A stretch of DNA of 64,000 nt, taken from the NCBI RefSeq assembly GCF_020618475.1, contig NZ_CP085335.1, positions 310,001 through 374,000 on the forward strand, written 5' to 3'. Of this stretch, positions 25,117 through 34,150 are shown in pieces. The stretch comes from Haladaptatus halobius. GTDB taxonomy: Archaea; Halobacteriota; Halobacteria; Halobacteriales; Haladaptataceae. The notes beneath the pieces were generated by a model. The model saw nothing but the letters and a program-made list of their open reading frames with translations. It had not been told where the DNA came from and made no database searches. How positions within the stretch are numbered: position 1 is the first letter of the stretch; each line of letters begins with the position of its first letter. A program made the translations under genes and the position numbers.

Positions 25117-25947
25117 TCAGTCGAGCAGCGTCGCCCCGGCGTGGTGCGATCGACAGGCGTTCGCGTCGTACCCCGCGTTACTGAGGCCGCCGTCGAGTGC
25201 GAACACCGTCCGGCCGAGCATCGCCATCGACGCTCGGCCGCCCACGTCGTGTACGTCTTCGATTACGTCACTGACTTCGTCGGTCAGCAGCCCCGTCCTC
25301 TCGGCGAACCTCCGCGATTCGCTCATGAACGTCTCCAGCGTCGGTTCGTTCACGAGCGCCACGAGAGCTTCGACGCCCGCCTGCGAAATCCTCTCCGTGC
25401 TCCCCGAGAGCACCTCGGCGGTCGAGAGTTCGCCGAGCGAACGATACTCGATACGCGCTCGTTTCGGGACGCCGTCGAGGCGGTTGTACTCGGGTGCGCC
25501 CGGTTCGAGTCGAATTGGAATCCCGCCACGCGCCTGCGCGACCACGTCGCCGAGTCCGGTACCAGCCTCGACCTCCGCGACGTGGGCGACGGTGACGAGT
25601 TCGTTCTCCGAACGTCCGCAGTCGAACCGTTCGTTCGCGGCGAGCGCCGTTCCGAGGGCGAGCGCTCCGGAGACACCGAATCCCGCCCCGAGCGGAAGGT
25701 CGGTTTCCGCCGTCACCCGCGCCGTCACGCCGAGCACGTCGAGCACGCGCCGCCCGGATTCGACGGATGACTCGCCGTTCAACGCGATACTCGTCTCCTC
25801 GGAGGGTTCGACCGTGACGGTCACCCCTTCCGAGAGCGTCACGCCCGCTCCCCGAGACCCGGCCCGCTCGCTGTCGTCGGCTTCGTGGATGCTGAAGAAC
25901 CCGGTGACGTGTCCGGGGACGAACGCGCGACCTGCCTCGTCACTCAT
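25117..25947 (-). CDS. Pantoate kinase (GHMP superfamily)
   Basis: Phosphorylates pantoate to 4-phosphopantoate in archaeal CoA synthesis. The 276-residue product has the GHMP kinase layout: AFVPGHVTGFFSIHEADD near the N-terminus, the ATP loop ETDLPLGAGFGVSGALALGTALA around residues 84-106 (P-x-G-x-G-x-x-S-x-A), and the C-terminal motif ASMAMLGRTVFAL. Its identity is supported by the neighbouring phosphopantothenate synthetase gene 45 bp downstream. The third required activity, beta-alanine supply, is encoded at 56717-57769. Confidence 0.9.
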   Translation of the reverse strand: MSDEAGRAFVPGHVTGFFSIHEADDSERAGSRGAGVTLSEGVTVTVEPSEETSIALNGESSVESGRRVLDVLGVTARVTAETDLPLGAGFGVSGALALGTALAANERFDCGRSENELVTVAHVAEVEAGTGLGDVVAQARGGIPIRLEPGAPEYNRLDGVPKRARIEYRSLGELSTAEVLSGSTERISQAGVEALVALVNEPTLETFMSESRRFAERTGLLTDEVSDVIEDVHDVGGRASMAMLGRTVFALDGGLSNAGYDANACRSHHAGATLLD

Positions 25948-26050
25948 ACCCGCCAGTTTCGGGCGACGGCGTATAACCCTTAAAATTCGGCGTCGTCACT
26001 CGGAGTCCTATGCTCGAAAGGTCGAGGGGTCGTCCTCAGTTACCGAGCTC

Positions 26051-26263
26051 TCAACAGTCGCCGAAGTATTCGCCCGTGTTGGGGTCGTACCTGCAGTCGC
26101 AGTCGTCGTCGACGCAGTACGCGTTCGGCGTGACGGTGGCGTCGTTCGTGACGACGCTGTCACCGGCATCGCTGGCGGTGATGGGCGCGGCTATCCCCGG
26201 GCCGGCGAACGTTGCGACGAGCAATACGGCGATGATCAGGCTGAACAGTATTGCTTTCTTCAT
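26051..26263 (-). CDS. Small secreted cysteine-rich peptide, unknown
   Basis: 70 residues from the ATG at 26263 (an earlier in-frame ATG at 26287 is less likely). Residues 1-28 form a Sec-type signal (MKKAILFSLIIAVLLVATFAGPGIAA) with an A-x-A-like cleavage site, leaving a mature peptide of about 40 residues that is rich in Asp/Thr and ends in a tetracysteine cluster, CVDDDCDCRY...GDC. The cluster could form disulfides or bind a metal. I know no family; a halocin, pheromone or surface peptide are possibilities without evidence. Its upstream region (26288-26400) is unusually AT-rich. Confidence 0.6.
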   Translation of the reverse strand: MKKAILFSLIIAVLLVATFAGPGIAAPITASDAGDSVVTNDATVTPNAYCVDDDCDCRYDPNTGEYFGDC

Positions 26264-26287
26264 CGTTTCTCTGGGTGTTACTCGCAC

Positions 26288-26604
26288 CCACCTTCTCTAT
26301 CTCGCAGACAGTATATGATTGCCAAATTAAAAAACATAAGTAATATTCGAACAGGTGCAATTTTCTTCGATAACGATAAAATCCTGCGGAATTTAATCGA
26401 ACCGAAGGCGTCGAATCTGACCCACGACCAATGTCTCTCCATTCTTCCCGTGCGAAGGACGTCGGCGAGGAGAGGTTGCTTTGGTCGCTTCGGGGAAACG
26501 TTCGATACGTCTGGTCGGCGACTTCGCCTACGAACTCAGTCGCTGACGATCTCGCGGGAACACGTTCGTTCCGTTTTGCTCCACTCTCTGCTCCCGCTCG
26601 CCGA
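26288..26604. other. AT-rich spacer between the Cys-rich peptide gene and aspS
   Basis: Positions 26310-26400 are strikingly AT-rich (e.g. CAAATTAAAAAACATAAGTA) and probably hold the promoter of the minus-strand Cys-rich peptide gene. The rest returns to GC-rich sequence with no recognisable gene. Confidence 0.4.
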
Positions 26605-27900
26605 CTACGGCGAGAGCCGTTGTCGGTCTCGCGGGAACAGTACGGCCTCGCGGATGTTGTCGAGCCCGAGCATCGTCATGACCAGTCGCTCGCCGCCGAG
26701 TCCCCAACCGGCATGGGGCGGCATGCCGTACTTGAACATCTTCGTGTAGTAGTCGAAGGCTTCGGGGTCGAGACCTTGCTGCTCGAAGCCTTCGACGAGG
26801 CGGTCGAAGCGGTGTTCGCGTTGGCCGCCCGAGACGAGTTCCATCCGCGGGTGCATCATGTCGAAGCCCGTCGAGAGTTCCTCGTCGTCGTGGTCTTTGA
26901 TGTAGAACGGTTTTATCTCGCTGGGCCAGTCGGTGATGAAGTAGTGACTGCCCACGTCCTCGCCGAGCGCCTTCTCGCCCTCGGTCGGCAGGTCGTCGCC
27001 CCAGACGAGCATCTCGTCCAGTTCGCCGGTGGCGTTGATTCGCTCGATGGCCTCCTCGTAGGTGAGTCGCGGGAAGTCGCCCTCTGGCACTTCGAAGTCG
27101 ACGTCGAGCGCGTCGAGTTCGTCCTGGCAGTTCTCGGCGACGCCCTCGTAGGCGGCTTTGACGACCGACTCGCAGGCGTCCATCGCTTCGGTGTGGTCGA
27201 TGAACGCGCTCTCGAAGTCGATGCTCGTCGCCTCGTTCAGGTGTCGCGGCGTGTTGTGCTCCTCGGCGCGGAAGATGGGGCCGATCTCGAACACGCGCTC
27301 CAGCCCGGAGCCGACCATCAACTGCTTGAACAGCTGCGGCGACTGGTTCATGAACGCCTCGCGTCCAAAGTAGGTGATGGGGAACAGCTCGGTTCCGCCT
27401 TCGGTGCCCGTCGCCACGATCTTCGGCGTGTTGATCTCCGAACAGCCGAGTTCGCGGAACTGCTCGCGCACGGAGCGGAGCACTTCGCCGCGAATCTTGA
27501 ACACCGCCTCCACGTCCTCCTTTCGCGCGTCGAGCGTCCGGTTGTCGAGGCGCGTCGAGAGGTCGGCGTCCACCTTTCCGCTGGGGTCGAGCGGAAGTTC
27601 CGGCTCCGCCGACGCGACGACCTCGACCTCCGTCGGGACGATTTCCACGTCCGTCGGCGCGCGTGGCTCCTCCTTCACGTCGCCCGAGATCTTCACGACG
27701 CTCTCGCGGTTAACGCTGAGTCCCGTCTCTACGAGGTCGTCGTCCATCTCGTCCTTCTCGAACTTGACCTGAATCTTGCCGGTCGTGTCGCGGACAATGA
27801 GGAATGCGATACCGCCGAGGTCGCGGATCTCGTGCACCCAGCCAGCGACGGTAACGCTATCGCCGGGTTCGGCGTCCGCGGTGTAGGTTCGGTTCTGCAT
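26605..27900 (-). CDS. aspS: Aspartate--tRNA(Asp/Asn) ligase
   Basis: Class IIb aminoacyl-tRNA synthetase. The 431-residue product begins with an OB-fold anticodon-binding domain ([33 protein letters not shown]) followed by the catalytic core: motif 1 around [26 protein letters not shown], motif 2 [30 protein letters not shown] and motif 3 [28 protein letters not shown]. It is the short archaeal form without the bacterial GAD domain. Because gatB is present in the same window, it is probably non-discriminating, also charging tRNA-Asn for later amidation; this is inference. Confidence 0.95.
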   Translation of the reverse strand: MQNRTYTADAEPGDSVTVAGWVHEIRDLGGIAFLIVRDTTGKIQVKFEKDEMDDDLVETGLSVNRESVVKISGDVKEEPRAPTDVEIVPTEVEVVASAEPELPLDPSGKVDADLSTRLDNRTLDARKEDVEAVFKIRGEVLRSVREQFRELGCSEINTPKIVATGTEGGTELFPITYFGREAFMNQSPQLFKQLMVGSGLERVFEIGPIFRAEEHNTPRHLNEATSIDFESAFIDHTEAMDACESVVKAAYEGVAENCQDELDALDVDFEVPEGDFPRLTYEEAIERINATGELDEMLVWGDDLPTEGEKALGEDVGSHYFITDWPSEIKPFYIKDHDDEELSTGFDMMHPRMELVSGGQREHRFDRLVEGFEQQGLDPEAFDYYTKMFKYGMPPHAGWGLGGERLVMTMLGLDNIREAVLFPRDRQRLSP

Positions 27901-27955
27901 ACGGCGCAGTTCTTCCGGGGCGGCCTTAAACGCGTTCGTTTCCGCCCGCCGGGGT

Positions 27956-28567
27956 TCACTCCGTCGGCCGCGTCAGTCCCGCCGCGATGGTCTCGATGAG
28001 CGTGTCGCGGACGGTGGGGTAGTACTCTCCGAACTGCTCTCGATACAGGGGGAGGAACTTCACGACGCCCATCGTTCCCACGATGGCGTACGGGTCGCCG
28101 TCGCGGATCGTCCCCTCCGCCTGCCACCGTTCGACGTACGGGAGCACGTAGGCGAACGAGGCCGCCCTCCGCGCTTCGAGTTCTTCGTCCGAGAGGTCGT
28201 CCATCGTCCGCATCATCCGCGCGAGTTCGTCGCCGTCGAGCAACTGCTGGAACAGTTTGTTTTCTTCCATCGTCTCGACCAGTAGGCGAAGGAATCGCCG
28301 AATCGCTCGCTCGGGGTCGTCTTCCGCCGCCAGCGAGTTTGCGACGAGTTCGTCGGCGAGTTCGTGGCCTTCCCGTTGAACGACCTCGAAGTACAGTTCT
28401 TCCTTCGAGTCGAAGAACCGGTAGAACGTCCCGTTGGCGATACCCACCGCGTCGGTGAGGTCGGCGATGGTCGTCTTCCGCGGTCCGTACTGCGCGAACA
28501 GGTCGCGGCCCGCCGCCATCAGTTCCTCTTGAATCCGTTCCCGTTCTTCCTCGTCGAAGCCCCTCAT
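27956..28567 (-). CDS. TetR/AcrR family transcriptional regulator
   Basis: 203 residues. The N-terminal helix-turn-helix is typical: [59 protein letters not shown] (residues 9-68). The remaining helical part is the ligand-binding domain. It is the last gene of a minus-strand group ATPase-permease-TetR, so it probably represses that group. An inverted repeat before the ATPase gene (30327-30347) is a likely operator. The inducer is unknown. Confidence 0.9.
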   Translation of the reverse strand: MRGFDEEERERIQEELMAAGRDLFAQYGPRKTTIADLTDAVGIANGTFYRFFDSKEELYFEVVQREGHELADELVANSLAAEDDPERAIRRFLRLLVETMEENKLFQQLLDGDELARMMRTMDDLSDEELEARRAASFAYVLPYVERWQAEGTIRDGDPYAIVGTMGVVKFLPLYREQFGEYYPTVRDTLIETIAAGLTRPTE

Positions 28568-28610
28568 GCGATGTCCTCCGTTGTCCGATCTCTCCTCATT
28601 CGATATCTCC

Positions 28611-29414
28611 TCACGCGATATCCTTCCGTCGGAAAATGGCGCGGCTCACGAGCACTAGCGCGACGGTTCCGACGAGCAGTACGGCGGCGCCCATCCAGTC
28701 GTATTCCCCGGAGACGAGAATCGCCGTGGGGTCGTAGTAACGCGTCGGGCTGATCGCGCCGAGCCAATCGACGTCCGCCGACTCGCTGACGGAGTCGAGC
28801 AGGAACAGGGCGAACACCGCACCGAGACCGCCGCGCTGGGCGAGGTCGGCCCGGTTGAATATCACCGACAGCAGGAGCCCGATAGCCCCGCAGGCGAGCA
28901 GATACGGGATCGACAGCAGGTGAACCATCGCCACGTCGGCGGCCGAGATCGATTCGCCGATGGCGACGATGCTCCCGTACACGACCACCCCCACGACGAC
29001 GTTGAGGACGAGTATCGTCGACAGCAACGAGACGAACTTCTCGACCAGCACCTTCGAGCGCGAGATGGGTGCGGCGAGTAGGATGTCCAGTCGGTCGCGC
29101 TCCACGTCGCCCGCGATGAGGTTCCCGGCCACGTAGGCGACGTAGATGCCGAGCATGAGGAGCCAGAAGAACTGGTATATTTCGACTGCGAGGAATCCCT
29201 CTAACGTGGATATCGAGAAGCCGCCGCCCGACACTCCGAACGCCGCCTTCATCGCGGGCGGAAGGCTCTCCCAGTATTCGTCGATAGCTGCACCGGAGGA
29301 TTCGATGGATGGGAACAGGGCGACCATCAGCACCGACAGTATGCCGAGCAGCACGGAGAGCACGACCGCGCCCTTGTACCGCCGGGAGGCCTCGTAGCGC
29401 ACGATTTCAAGCAT
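28611..29414 (-). CDS. ABC-2 type transporter permease
   Basis: 267 residues with about six membrane segments: VVLSVLLGILSVLMVALF, FFWLLMLGIYVAYVAGNLIAGDVERDRLDILLAAPISR, LLSTILVLNVVVGVVVYG, VHLLSIPYLLACGAIGLLLSVIF, and a C-terminal pair. The segment DVERDRLDILLAAPISRSKVLVEKF is the characteristic cytoplasmic loop of ABC-2 exporters. It overlaps the ATPase gene by 8 bp, so both are translated from one message. Substrate unknown; drugs or hydrophobic compounds are plausible because of the TetR neighbour. Confidence 0.85.
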   Translation of the reverse strand: MLEIVRYEASRRYKGAVVLSVLLGILSVLMVALFPSIESSGAAIDEYWESLPPAMKAAFGVSGGGFSISTLEGFLAVEIYQFFWLLMLGIYVAYVAGNLIAGDVERDRLDILLAAPISRSKVLVEKFVSLLSTILVLNVVVGVVVYGSIVAIGESISAADVAMVHLLSIPYLLACGAIGLLLSVIFNRADLAQRGGLGAVFALFLLDSVSESADVDWLGAISPTRYYDPTAILVSGEYDWMGAAVLLVGTVALVLVSRAIFRRKDIA

Positions 29415-30291
29415 GTGCCTCGCCTCCGTAGAACCGCATAAACACCTCGTCCAGCGGTGCTTCCTCCACGTCCAAATCGACGACGTGGAACGCCGCCAAG
29501 TGGTCGATGAGCGCGTCGTACTCGCCCGTGAACGTGAACCGCACTTCGCCGTCCAGCGAGAGATTGTGAACGCCCGCGATATCGAAATCAGCCGGGTCGA
29601 CCTGCTCTTCGACGTTCACCCGGACGCGCTTGCCGCTCCGGTCGAGCAGCGTTTCCACGTCCTCGGTCGTGACGAGTCGCCCGTCGCGGATGATGCCGAC
29701 CCGGTCGCACACCTTCCGAACCTCGCTCAGGATGTGACTGGAGAAGAAGACGGTCTTCCCGCACTCCTGTTCGGCTTGGATAAAGTCGTAGAAACGCTCC
29801 TGCATCAGGGGGTCGAGACCCGAGGTCGGTTCGTCCATGACGACGAGATCGGGGTCGTGCATGAACGCCTGTACGATGGCGAGTTTCTGCTTGTTCCCGC
29901 GGGAGTACGCGCCGATCTTCCGGTCGGCCGGGGCGTCGAACAGGTCGAGCAGTTCGTCGCGTCGCGCATCGCCCTTCAGCGACGCTTGATAGTCGAGGAA
30001 CTGCTCGCCGGTCGTATCCTCGTCGAAGCCGGGGTCGCTCGGCAGGTAGCCGACGTGACGTTTGGCGTCGATGAGGTCGCGCTCGTCGCGCACGTCGCGT
30101 CCGAGCACCGTCGCTTCTCCCTCCGTGGGTGCGATGAAGCCGAGCAGGGTTCGAATCGTCGTCGTCTTTCCGGCTCCGTTCGGGCCGAGGAAGCCGAACA
30201 CTTCGCCTTCCTCGACGGCGAGGTTCAGGTCTTCGATACCCCGCGTCTCGCCGTAGAACTTCGTGAGGTCGCGCGTCTCGATGGTCGACAT
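29407..30291 (-). CDS. ABC transporter ATP-binding protein
   Basis: 294 residues from the ATG at 30291 (MSTIETRDLTKFYGE). Walker A is GFLGPNGAGKTTTIRTLLGF, the signature motif is the variant YSRGNKQKL, Walker B is LVVMDEPTSGLDPLMQ and the switch His is in FFSSHILSEVRKVCDRVGIIRDGRLV. A C-terminal extension of about 80 residues is typical of the drug/bacitracin exporter subclass. First gene of the ATPase-permease-TetR operon. Confidence 0.92.
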   Translation of the reverse strand: MSTIETRDLTKFYGETRGIEDLNLAVEEGEVFGFLGPNGAGKTTTIRTLLGFIAPTEGEATVLGRDVRDERDLIDAKRHVGYLPSDPGFDEDTTGEQFLDYQASLKGDARRDELLDLFDAPADRKIGAYSRGNKQKLAIVQAFMHDPDLVVMDEPTSGLDPLMQERFYDFIQAEQECGKTVFFSSHILSEVRKVCDRVGIIRDGRLVTTEDVETLLDRSGKRVRVNVEEQVDPADFDIAGVHNLSLDGEVRFTFTGEYDALIDHLAAFHVVDLDVEEAPLDEVFMRFYGGEAHA

Positions 30292-30326
30292 TGGTCTCTC
30301 ACCGTGAATCTCGGAGCTATGAATAC

Positions 30327-30347
30327 ATGAATGCATCGTTCATTCAT
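30327..30347. promoter_or_regulatory. Inverted-repeat operator before the ABC-TetR operon
   Basis: ATGAATG (30327-30333) and CATTCAT (30341-30347) form a perfect inverted repeat with a 7-bp spacer; an additional ATGAAT half lies at 30319-30324. The site lies 36 bp upstream of the ATPase start, where it would overlap the promoter. It is a natural candidate for binding by the TetR protein of the same operon. Confidence 0.6.
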
Positions 30348-30431
30348 TTTCGAAGCGCGAAATCGACCGCGCCCGTCGGAGACGAATCTGGGCATCGTCA
30401 CTGACTGAAACCTCGCGGAGAGAAAGTAGCT

Positions 30432-31154
30432 CTACGCCGATTCGGCGCGCGTCTTCTTTGCGTCGCTCGCTCCTTCGACCGTCTCTCGGACGGCGTCAAC
30501 GCCTTCGTCGTGGACGAGATTACCGACGACGACGACGTCCGCGTGTTGAGTCATCGCGTACGCGGAGTCGTAGTCGTGGATGCCGCCGCCGTAGAAAAGC
30601 GCCGCCTCGTCCAGCGCGTCCTGCGCCGCCGCGATGATCTCGGGATCGCCGAACGTGCCGGAGTACTCGACGTAGATTATCTGCTGGCCGAGCATGTGCT
30701 CCGCCAGTTCGGCGTAGGCCGCGACGTCGTCGGGGGTCTGGTCGCAGTTTGCCTCGGTGTACTCGGCGACGCTCGAATCGGGATTGAGGACGATGTACCC
30801 CTCGGTGAACGTCCTCGACCAGTCTACCTCCGTGATGCGCACCCACTCTTTATGAAGGCCGGCGATCCACGCGACGTCGCGCGTGTTCAGGACAGTCGGC
30901 ACGAGGTAGCCGTCGAGCGCGTCGTTCTTCACGACGACCGCCGGATTGCTCGGTTCCTGATACAGCGGCACGTCGTGTTCGGCGCACGCTTCGATTACCC
31001 GCGTCATCTTCTCCTCGGTCATCCCCAGCGTCCCCCCGATTTCGAGGGCGTCCGTCCCCGTCGAACACACGTCGGCGAAGGTGTCGTCGCCCGCGAGGGT
31101 CTTGTCTGGGTCGATTTTGGTGATATGGCTCCAGTCGTCCCACGGCGCAGTCAT
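30432..31154 (-). CDS. Geranylgeranylglyceryl phosphate synthase
   Basis: Forms the first ether bond of archaeal lipids, joining glycerol-1-phosphate and geranylgeranyl diphosphate. The 240-residue TIM-barrel protein shows [38 protein letters not shown] at the N-terminus, [36 protein letters not shown], and the phosphate-binding [15 protein letters not shown] and [14 protein letters not shown] segments typical of the family. Length and motifs fit the haloarchaeal group I enzyme. It stands alone; a dispersed hairpin element sits just upstream. Confidence 0.93.
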   Translation of the reverse strand: MTAPWDDWSHITKIDPDKTLAGDDTFADVCSTGTDALEIGGTLGMTEEKMTRVIEACAEHDVPLYQEPSNPAVVVKNDALDGYLVPTVLNTRDVAWIAGLHKEWVRITEVDWSRTFTEGYIVLNPDSSVAEYTEANCDQTPDDVAAYAELAEHMLGQQIIYVEYSGTFGDPEIIAAAQDALDEAALFYGGGIHDYDSAYAMTQHADVVVVGNLVHDEGVDAVRETVEGASDAKKTRAESA

Positions 31155-31205
31155 AGGCCCCTCTTCAAAATTGCGGGCTAAAACAGCTTCGAAACGACCA
31201 CCACG

Positions 31206-31370
31206 ACCTTTTTCTGCGGTCGAGAATCAGCGCCTGCGTCGCAGCGACGCGGGCACTGATAGTCTCCCTGGAAGACGCTCGACCAAAAGCGCTCCTCCCT
31301 CACTTCGCTGCGCTCCGTTCAGTCGTTCGCGGTGAATGTCACTAGCCTCTGGCAGTTGCGTCACCTGTCG
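31206..31370. repeat. Dispersed hairpin element, copy B
   Basis: Diverged copy of the element at 10102-10321. Matching landmarks are ACCTTTT, the stem (31226-31240 with 31246-31260, loop GCAGC), CTCGACCAAAAGCGCTCCT and ACTAGCCTCTGGCAGTTGCG. The stem differs from copy A at several positions, and at two of them both partners changed so that pairing is kept. No gene lies in the 315-bp gap from 31155 to 31469. Confidence 0.7.
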
Positions 31371-31469
31371 ATTTGTGGTGTATTTGTCGTCTGCTATACC
31401 ACGGCGGTAGGTTAGAAAGCCGATTTCAGAAACAGAACGACGGGAACTGGATCGGACTGGTGACGACCT

Positions 31470-33953
31470 CTAATCCGCTTTCGCCTGCCAACTCCGCAAC
31501 CGGTCTTCGCTCACGCCGCTGACCCGCTCCGCGACGGTCTCGACCTCCGCGCTCTTCAGGTCGTCGACGTTCTGGATACCGGCTTCGGCGAGCTTCTCGA
31601 CGGTCTTCGAGCCGATTCCCTCGATGGCTTCGAGGCCGCTCTCGGATTCGCGCTCCTTGAACTCCCGGTAGTTACAGATGGGACAGCCGAGTTCCCACGG
31701 CTCGTCGCCGCCGTGGACGACGAGTTCAGGCAACCCGTGTTCCTCGCAGTGCTCGTCCGTCACCTCGATGTCGCCCCGGCGAGGGAGGGGGAGCGAGTAA
31801 TCGCAGTCGGGGTAGCGTGTACAGCCGACCAGCCGCGAGCCGGTCTGGAGTCGTTTGATGGCGAGTTCGCCGCCGTGCTCTTCGCCGCACTCCGGACAGT
31901 CGCCGATGACGCGGTCTTCTTCCTCCTCGGCCGCTTCCGCCTTGCACAGCGGACAGCCGTGGACGAAGGTGCCCCGCCCGGCGAGCATCTTCACCTCGCG
32001 CAGGTCGTGTTTCTCGCACGTCTCGTCCAAGAGGAGCGGTTTTCCCTTGTTCGGCAGCGGAAGCGTGTAGGTACAGTCGGGGTAACCGTCACAGCCGACG
32101 AAGTACGACCCCCGCCTGCTCTGGCGGATGAGCAGGTTCTCGCCGCAGTCGGGACACGGACCGAGCGTCTTGTCCTCCTTCAACGACTGCTGGAGGTGTT
32201 TGCCGATCTCCTCGCGCGATTCCTCCAAGTCGTCGAACACCTCGGCCAGAATCTCGCGCGAGGAGTCGGCCACGTCGCCCAACTCGGCGTCGCCCTCGGC
32301 GATGGCGGTCATGTCCTCTTCGAGTTGGCGGGTCATCGTCTCGCTCACCACGAGGTTGGCGTAGTCTTCCGCGGCCTCCACGACCGCCTGCGCGAGACGC
32401 GTCGGTCTTGGCGGGTCGCTTTCGAGGTACCCCCGGTCGTAGAGCTTCTGGATGGTGTTGTGTCGGGTCGATTTCGTTCCGATGCCCATCTTCTCCATCG
32501 TCTCGATGAGCCGCGACTGGCCGTACCGACGGGGGGGTTGGGTCTCCTTCTCCTCGATTCGCGTGTCGGTCACGTCGAGCGTTTCGCCCTCTTCGACGTT
32601 TGGCACATAGTTCTCGCTGGTGTTGAAGTAGGGATAGACCCCGTGGTAGCCCTCTTCGAGCAGTCGCTTTCCGTTCGCCTTGAGCGAGAGGTCGGACACC
32701 ACGGCGACCACCTTGAGGTGTTCCCACTTCGCCGAATTCGCGACGGTGGCGAAGAAGCGTCGAACGACGAGTTCGTACACCTCCCACTCGTCGTCGCCCA
32801 ACTCGCCTTTCGTCGGGATATCCTCGGTCGGGTGAATCGGCGGGTGGTCGGTCGTCTCCTCGTCGCCCTCCGTCGGCTGGATGTCGTCTCGCTCCAGCAG
32901 GCTCTCCGCGTCCTCGCCGAAGTGGTAGTCCCCGACGAAGGTGTCGAGCAGTTCTTCGGGGTCTAAATCGTCCGGATACACCGTGTTGTCGGTACGGGGG
33001 TAGGTGATGTATCCGGCGGTGTAGAGGTCTTCCGCGATGCTCATCGCGCGCTGGGCGGAGTAGCCGAGACTGCCCGCCGCGCGGATGAACTGCGTCGTGT
33101 TGAACGGCGCCGGCGGGTCGTCGGTTCGCGTGCGCCGCGAGACGCGCTCGACGGTCGCCTGCGTCGCCTCCCGGAGCGTTTCGTACGCTTTCTCGGCGGC
33201 GTCCCCGTCCCAGACGCGCTCGGCCTCGTTGCCGTCCTCGTCGCGGTAGAAGTACTGGGCTTCGAACTCCTCGCTTGCTTTTCGGAGGTCGGCGAACAGC
33301 TCCCAGTAGTCCTCGGGGTCGAACGCCTGAATTTCGCGCTCGCGATCGACGATGAGTTTGAGCGTCGGACTCTGCACTCGCCCGACGCTGATGAAGTCGT
33401 TGCCGAGCTGTCTCGCCGAGAGCGAGAGGAATCGGGTCAGCGCGGCACCCCAGATGAGGTCGATTATCTGGCGCGCTTCGCCCGCCGCCGCGAGGTCGAA
33501 ATCGAGTTCATCGGGGTTCTCGAAGGCGGAGACGACTTCGTTCTCGGTGATCGAGGAGAACCGTACTCGATTGACCGGAACGTCCTCGTTCACCTCGCGG
33601 ACGAGTTCCCACGCTTCTTTTCCGATGAGTTCGCCCTCGCGGTCGTAGTCGGTCGCGATGGTCACGAGCGTCGATTTGCGCGCGAGCAACCGTAGGGTGC
33701 GGACGATGTTTTCTTTGGTCGGTTGTTTCTCGATGTCGGCGTCGATGAGTTCGACCGGTTCCACGTCGCGCCAGTCGTTGTACTCGGGGGGGAAGTCTAC
33801 CCCGACGACGTGACCCGATAGGCCGATGCATCGCTTGCCGCCCCACTTGTAGACGTTGACGCCGTTCTGTCGGTCGGCGTCGGCGCTCCCGCCGGAAAGA
33901 ATGTCGGCGATCCGGCGCGCAGCGTTGTCCTTCTCGGTGATGATGAGTTCCAC
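31470..33953 (-). CDS. topA: DNA topoisomerase I (type IA)
   Basis: Relaxes negative supercoils. The 827-residue product has an N-terminal TOPRIM domain (MELIITEKDNAARRIADILSG... TIATDYDREGELIGKEAW, with the D-x-D-x-E metal site), SVGRVQSPTLKLIVDREREIQAF, and the active-site Tyr in GYITYPRTDNTVYP (about residue 330). The C-terminal 250 residues hold several C4 zinc ribbons (CPDCGENLLIRQSRRGSYFVGC, CEKHDL, CPLCKAEA, CPECGEEH, GCTRYPDC, CPICNYREF), followed by a helix-hairpin-helix end (LEAIEGIGSKTVEKLAEAGI). The HhH tail is a common haloarchaeal feature. Confidence 0.96.
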   Translation of the reverse strand: MELIITEKDNAARRIADILSGGSADADRQNGVNVYKWGGKRCIGLSGHVVGVDFPPEYNDWRDVEPVELIDADIEKQPTKENIVRTLRLLARKSTLVTIATDYDREGELIGKEAWELVREVNEDVPVNRVRFSSITENEVVSAFENPDELDFDLAAAGEARQIIDLIWGAALTRFLSLSARQLGNDFISVGRVQSPTLKLIVDREREIQAFDPEDYWELFADLRKASEEFEAQYFYRDEDGNEAERVWDGDAAEKAYETLREATQATVERVSRRTRTDDPPAPFNTTQFIRAAGSLGYSAQRAMSIAEDLYTAGYITYPRTDNTVYPDDLDPEELLDTFVGDYHFGEDAESLLERDDIQPTEGDEETTDHPPIHPTEDIPTKGELGDDEWEVYELVVRRFFATVANSAKWEHLKVVAVVSDLSLKANGKRLLEEGYHGVYPYFNTSENYVPNVEEGETLDVTDTRIEEKETQPPRRYGQSRLIETMEKMGIGTKSTRHNTIQKLYDRGYLESDPPRPTRLAQAVVEAAEDYANLVVSETMTRQLEEDMTAIAEGDAELGDVADSSREILAEVFDDLEESREEIGKHLQQSLKEDKTLGPCPDCGENLLIRQSRRGSYFVGCDGYPDCTYTLPLPNKGKPLLLDETCEKHDLREVKMLAGRGTFVHGCPLCKAEAAEEEEDRVIGDCPECGEEHGGELAIKRLQTGSRLVGCTRYPDCDYSLPLPRRGDIEVTDEHCEEHGLPELVVHGGDEPWELGCPICNYREFKERESESGLEAIEGIGSKTVEKLAEAGIQNVDDLKSAEVETVAERVSGVSEDRLRSWQAKAD

Positions 33954-34150
33954 TTACCCATCACCCCGGTTCGTGTCGGTCATCGCCCTCGGCTACGGTC
34001 ATCGTGCTGGTAAACGTTTCGCCAGCGAAAATCGTGTGCAAACGACGGGGTCGGGCTCCTGCCGTCTCCCGACGCTGTCTTCCGATTATCTGGCCTGATA
34101 ATGGAAGAAACGGCTATATCGCGTCTCACCGTATCGAAGAGTATTCTGAC

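Noticed and set aside
26431-27999. Long plus-strand frame of 522 codons opposite aspS
   Set aside because: Mirror frame of a real, well-recognised gene (aspS) caused by GC-rich codon use; no family features.
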